From Chloroflexi bacterium TSY (GTDB lineage Bacteria > Chloroflexota > Anaerolineae > Caldilineales > Caldilineaceae), in the NCBI GenBank assembly GCA_019217005.1, contig JAHBNG010000027.1:1-64000 (forward strand): 64,000 nt of DNA, written 5' to 3'. Position numbers and translations under genes: made by a program. The notes beneath the pieces were generated by a model, which searched no databases, was not told where the DNA came from, and was given only the letters and a program-made list of their open reading frames with translations. This document shows positions 63,508 to 64,000 of the stretch, in pieces (the first letter of the stretch is position 1; each line of letters begins with the position of its first letter).

Positions 63508-64000
63508 ATAGGTTTACACTTTTAGAAACAGAAAGAACGTTTATATTCTCTGATTTCGCCGGTTCTCAGAGAGAAAACGGTCTCATATAGATTTTTGTCT
63601 ATATATCAAAAGTGTAAACCTAATTTTGAACCACCCCGAGGCGTTTACCGTGATGGCACGCGATGAGTCGGGGGAATGGCTCCAACTTGCACTTTCTGAT
63701 GTTGAAGACGGCTTCGGGTGGGCCTCGGCAGCTTACATGGCGCTAAGTGAGTCAATCGATATGTTGCCCATTTCCACAGAACTGAGCGACGCCCCTCCGT
63801 TCGAATCTGCGTCAACGAATGAGCCGACTGGAATCGAACCGAGTAACGCGTCAGTTCCTGGCAGCATCGACGCTGATGCAAGCGATGCCGCGAACCTGAC
63901 TGGCACCCTGGCCTTTCAATCCAGTCACGGCATGATCTATGCCTATGACCTGACCACGGGCGAAGAGTGGCCACTCACAGGCTTCGACCCAGCCATTAGT

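Larger units (their letters stand above)
61877..63637. mobile_element. MITE family 1, copy 3, split by an IS701-like element
   Basis: The left piece 61877-61905 and right piece 63508-63637 together make a 155-bp element (after removing one 4-bp duplication) matching copy 2 at 22653-22807. 8-bp target duplication GAGGCGTT at 61869-61876 and 63638-63645. Confidence 0.95.
61038..64000 (+). pseudogene. SH3-domain / beta-propeller protein interrupted by nested mobile elements
   Basis: The 5' part (61038-61876) encodes a cytoplasmic start, one membrane helix (LIAGFAVVILSVGAWMLWGM), a Ser/Thr-rich linker, a first SH3-like repeat (GTEVWSSEDGALLQTQPVGT and GWAEATQLYAFG) and the start of a second (SGSRLNIRNGPSTESTIIGK). 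After the insertion (one 8-bp duplication removed) the same frame resumes at 63646 (EAFTVMARDESGEWLQLALS, GFGWASAAYMAL). It runs on past the window edge with LTGTLAFQSSHGMIYAYDLT, the beginning of a TolB/WD40-like propeller. AAGGAG precedes the ATG. As sequenced, translation stops in the MITE (WFILAG). The 3' end is outside the window. Confidence 0.9.

Overview
The window looks like a chromosomal segment of a Chloroflexota bacterium (probably Anaerolineae/Caldilineae-like). This is inferred from the mix of a Sec-type NosZ, carbohydrate ABC transporters whose lipoproteins have acidic Ala/Glu-rich linkers, several CPBP intramembrane proteases, NfeD plus stomatin, and many lipoprotein or membrane proteins with no recognised function. 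There is no rRNA or tRNA gene and no CRISPR array. The taxonomy is a judgement from gene content, not a computed placement.

Layout. 0-9 kb, mostly minus strand: nitrous-oxide reductase with a membrane partner, an anchored protein with a degenerate peptidase-MA-like domain, a densely hairpinned intergenic segment (5.18-5.31 kb), a damaged APC permease and an intact P1B-type metal ATPase. 9-17 kb: an RpoD-like sigma factor, two UspA proteins, a sugar ABC transporter without its own ATPase, a thioredoxin-reductase-like flavoprotein lacking CxxC, and a frameshifted deoC. 17-23 kb: a string of small membrane proteins and a CPBP protease, 6-phosphofructokinase, and a DUF418 gene split by a MITE. 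23-29 kb: a complete sugar ABC transporter; its first permease carries an SH3-like insert. 29-37 kb: NfeD-stomatin, a degenerate CPBP protein, a dihaem cytochrome c peroxidase, a DUF6544-like protein, a tiny Tat-signal protein and a canonical CPBP protease.

37-46 kb is a zone of gene decay. It holds fragments of an ABC ATPase, a clostripain-like protease fused to a methyltransferase tail, a serine hydrolase, a DHH phosphoesterase, an Fpg/Nei glycosylase, a flavodoxin and two alpha/beta hydrolases, among a few intact genes (PNPOx-like, SRPBCC, Glu/Leu dehydrogenase). 46-61 kb is shaped by three copies of one IS4-superfamily element around a NarL-type two-component system, a 1413-residue lipoprotein (gingipain-like C25 protease with PA14 and vWA domains) and an OmpR/MprB-type two-component system. 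The window ends in an SH3/beta-propeller protein interrupted by a MITE that is itself interrupted by an IS701-like element.

The main theme is mobile DNA with readable insertion histories. (i) A ~155-bp MITE occurs three times with perfect 8-bp target duplications; removing it restores the reading frame of two genes exactly. (ii) A 216-bp element with 5-bp duplications sits in a serine hydrolase. (iii) Two TA-flanked hairpin elements flank the solute-binding gene of the second ABC operon. (iv) The IS4-type copies differ in a G/C homopolymer tract inside the YREK motif. Many genes carry single-base indels; some may be assembly errors, and raw reads would settle that.
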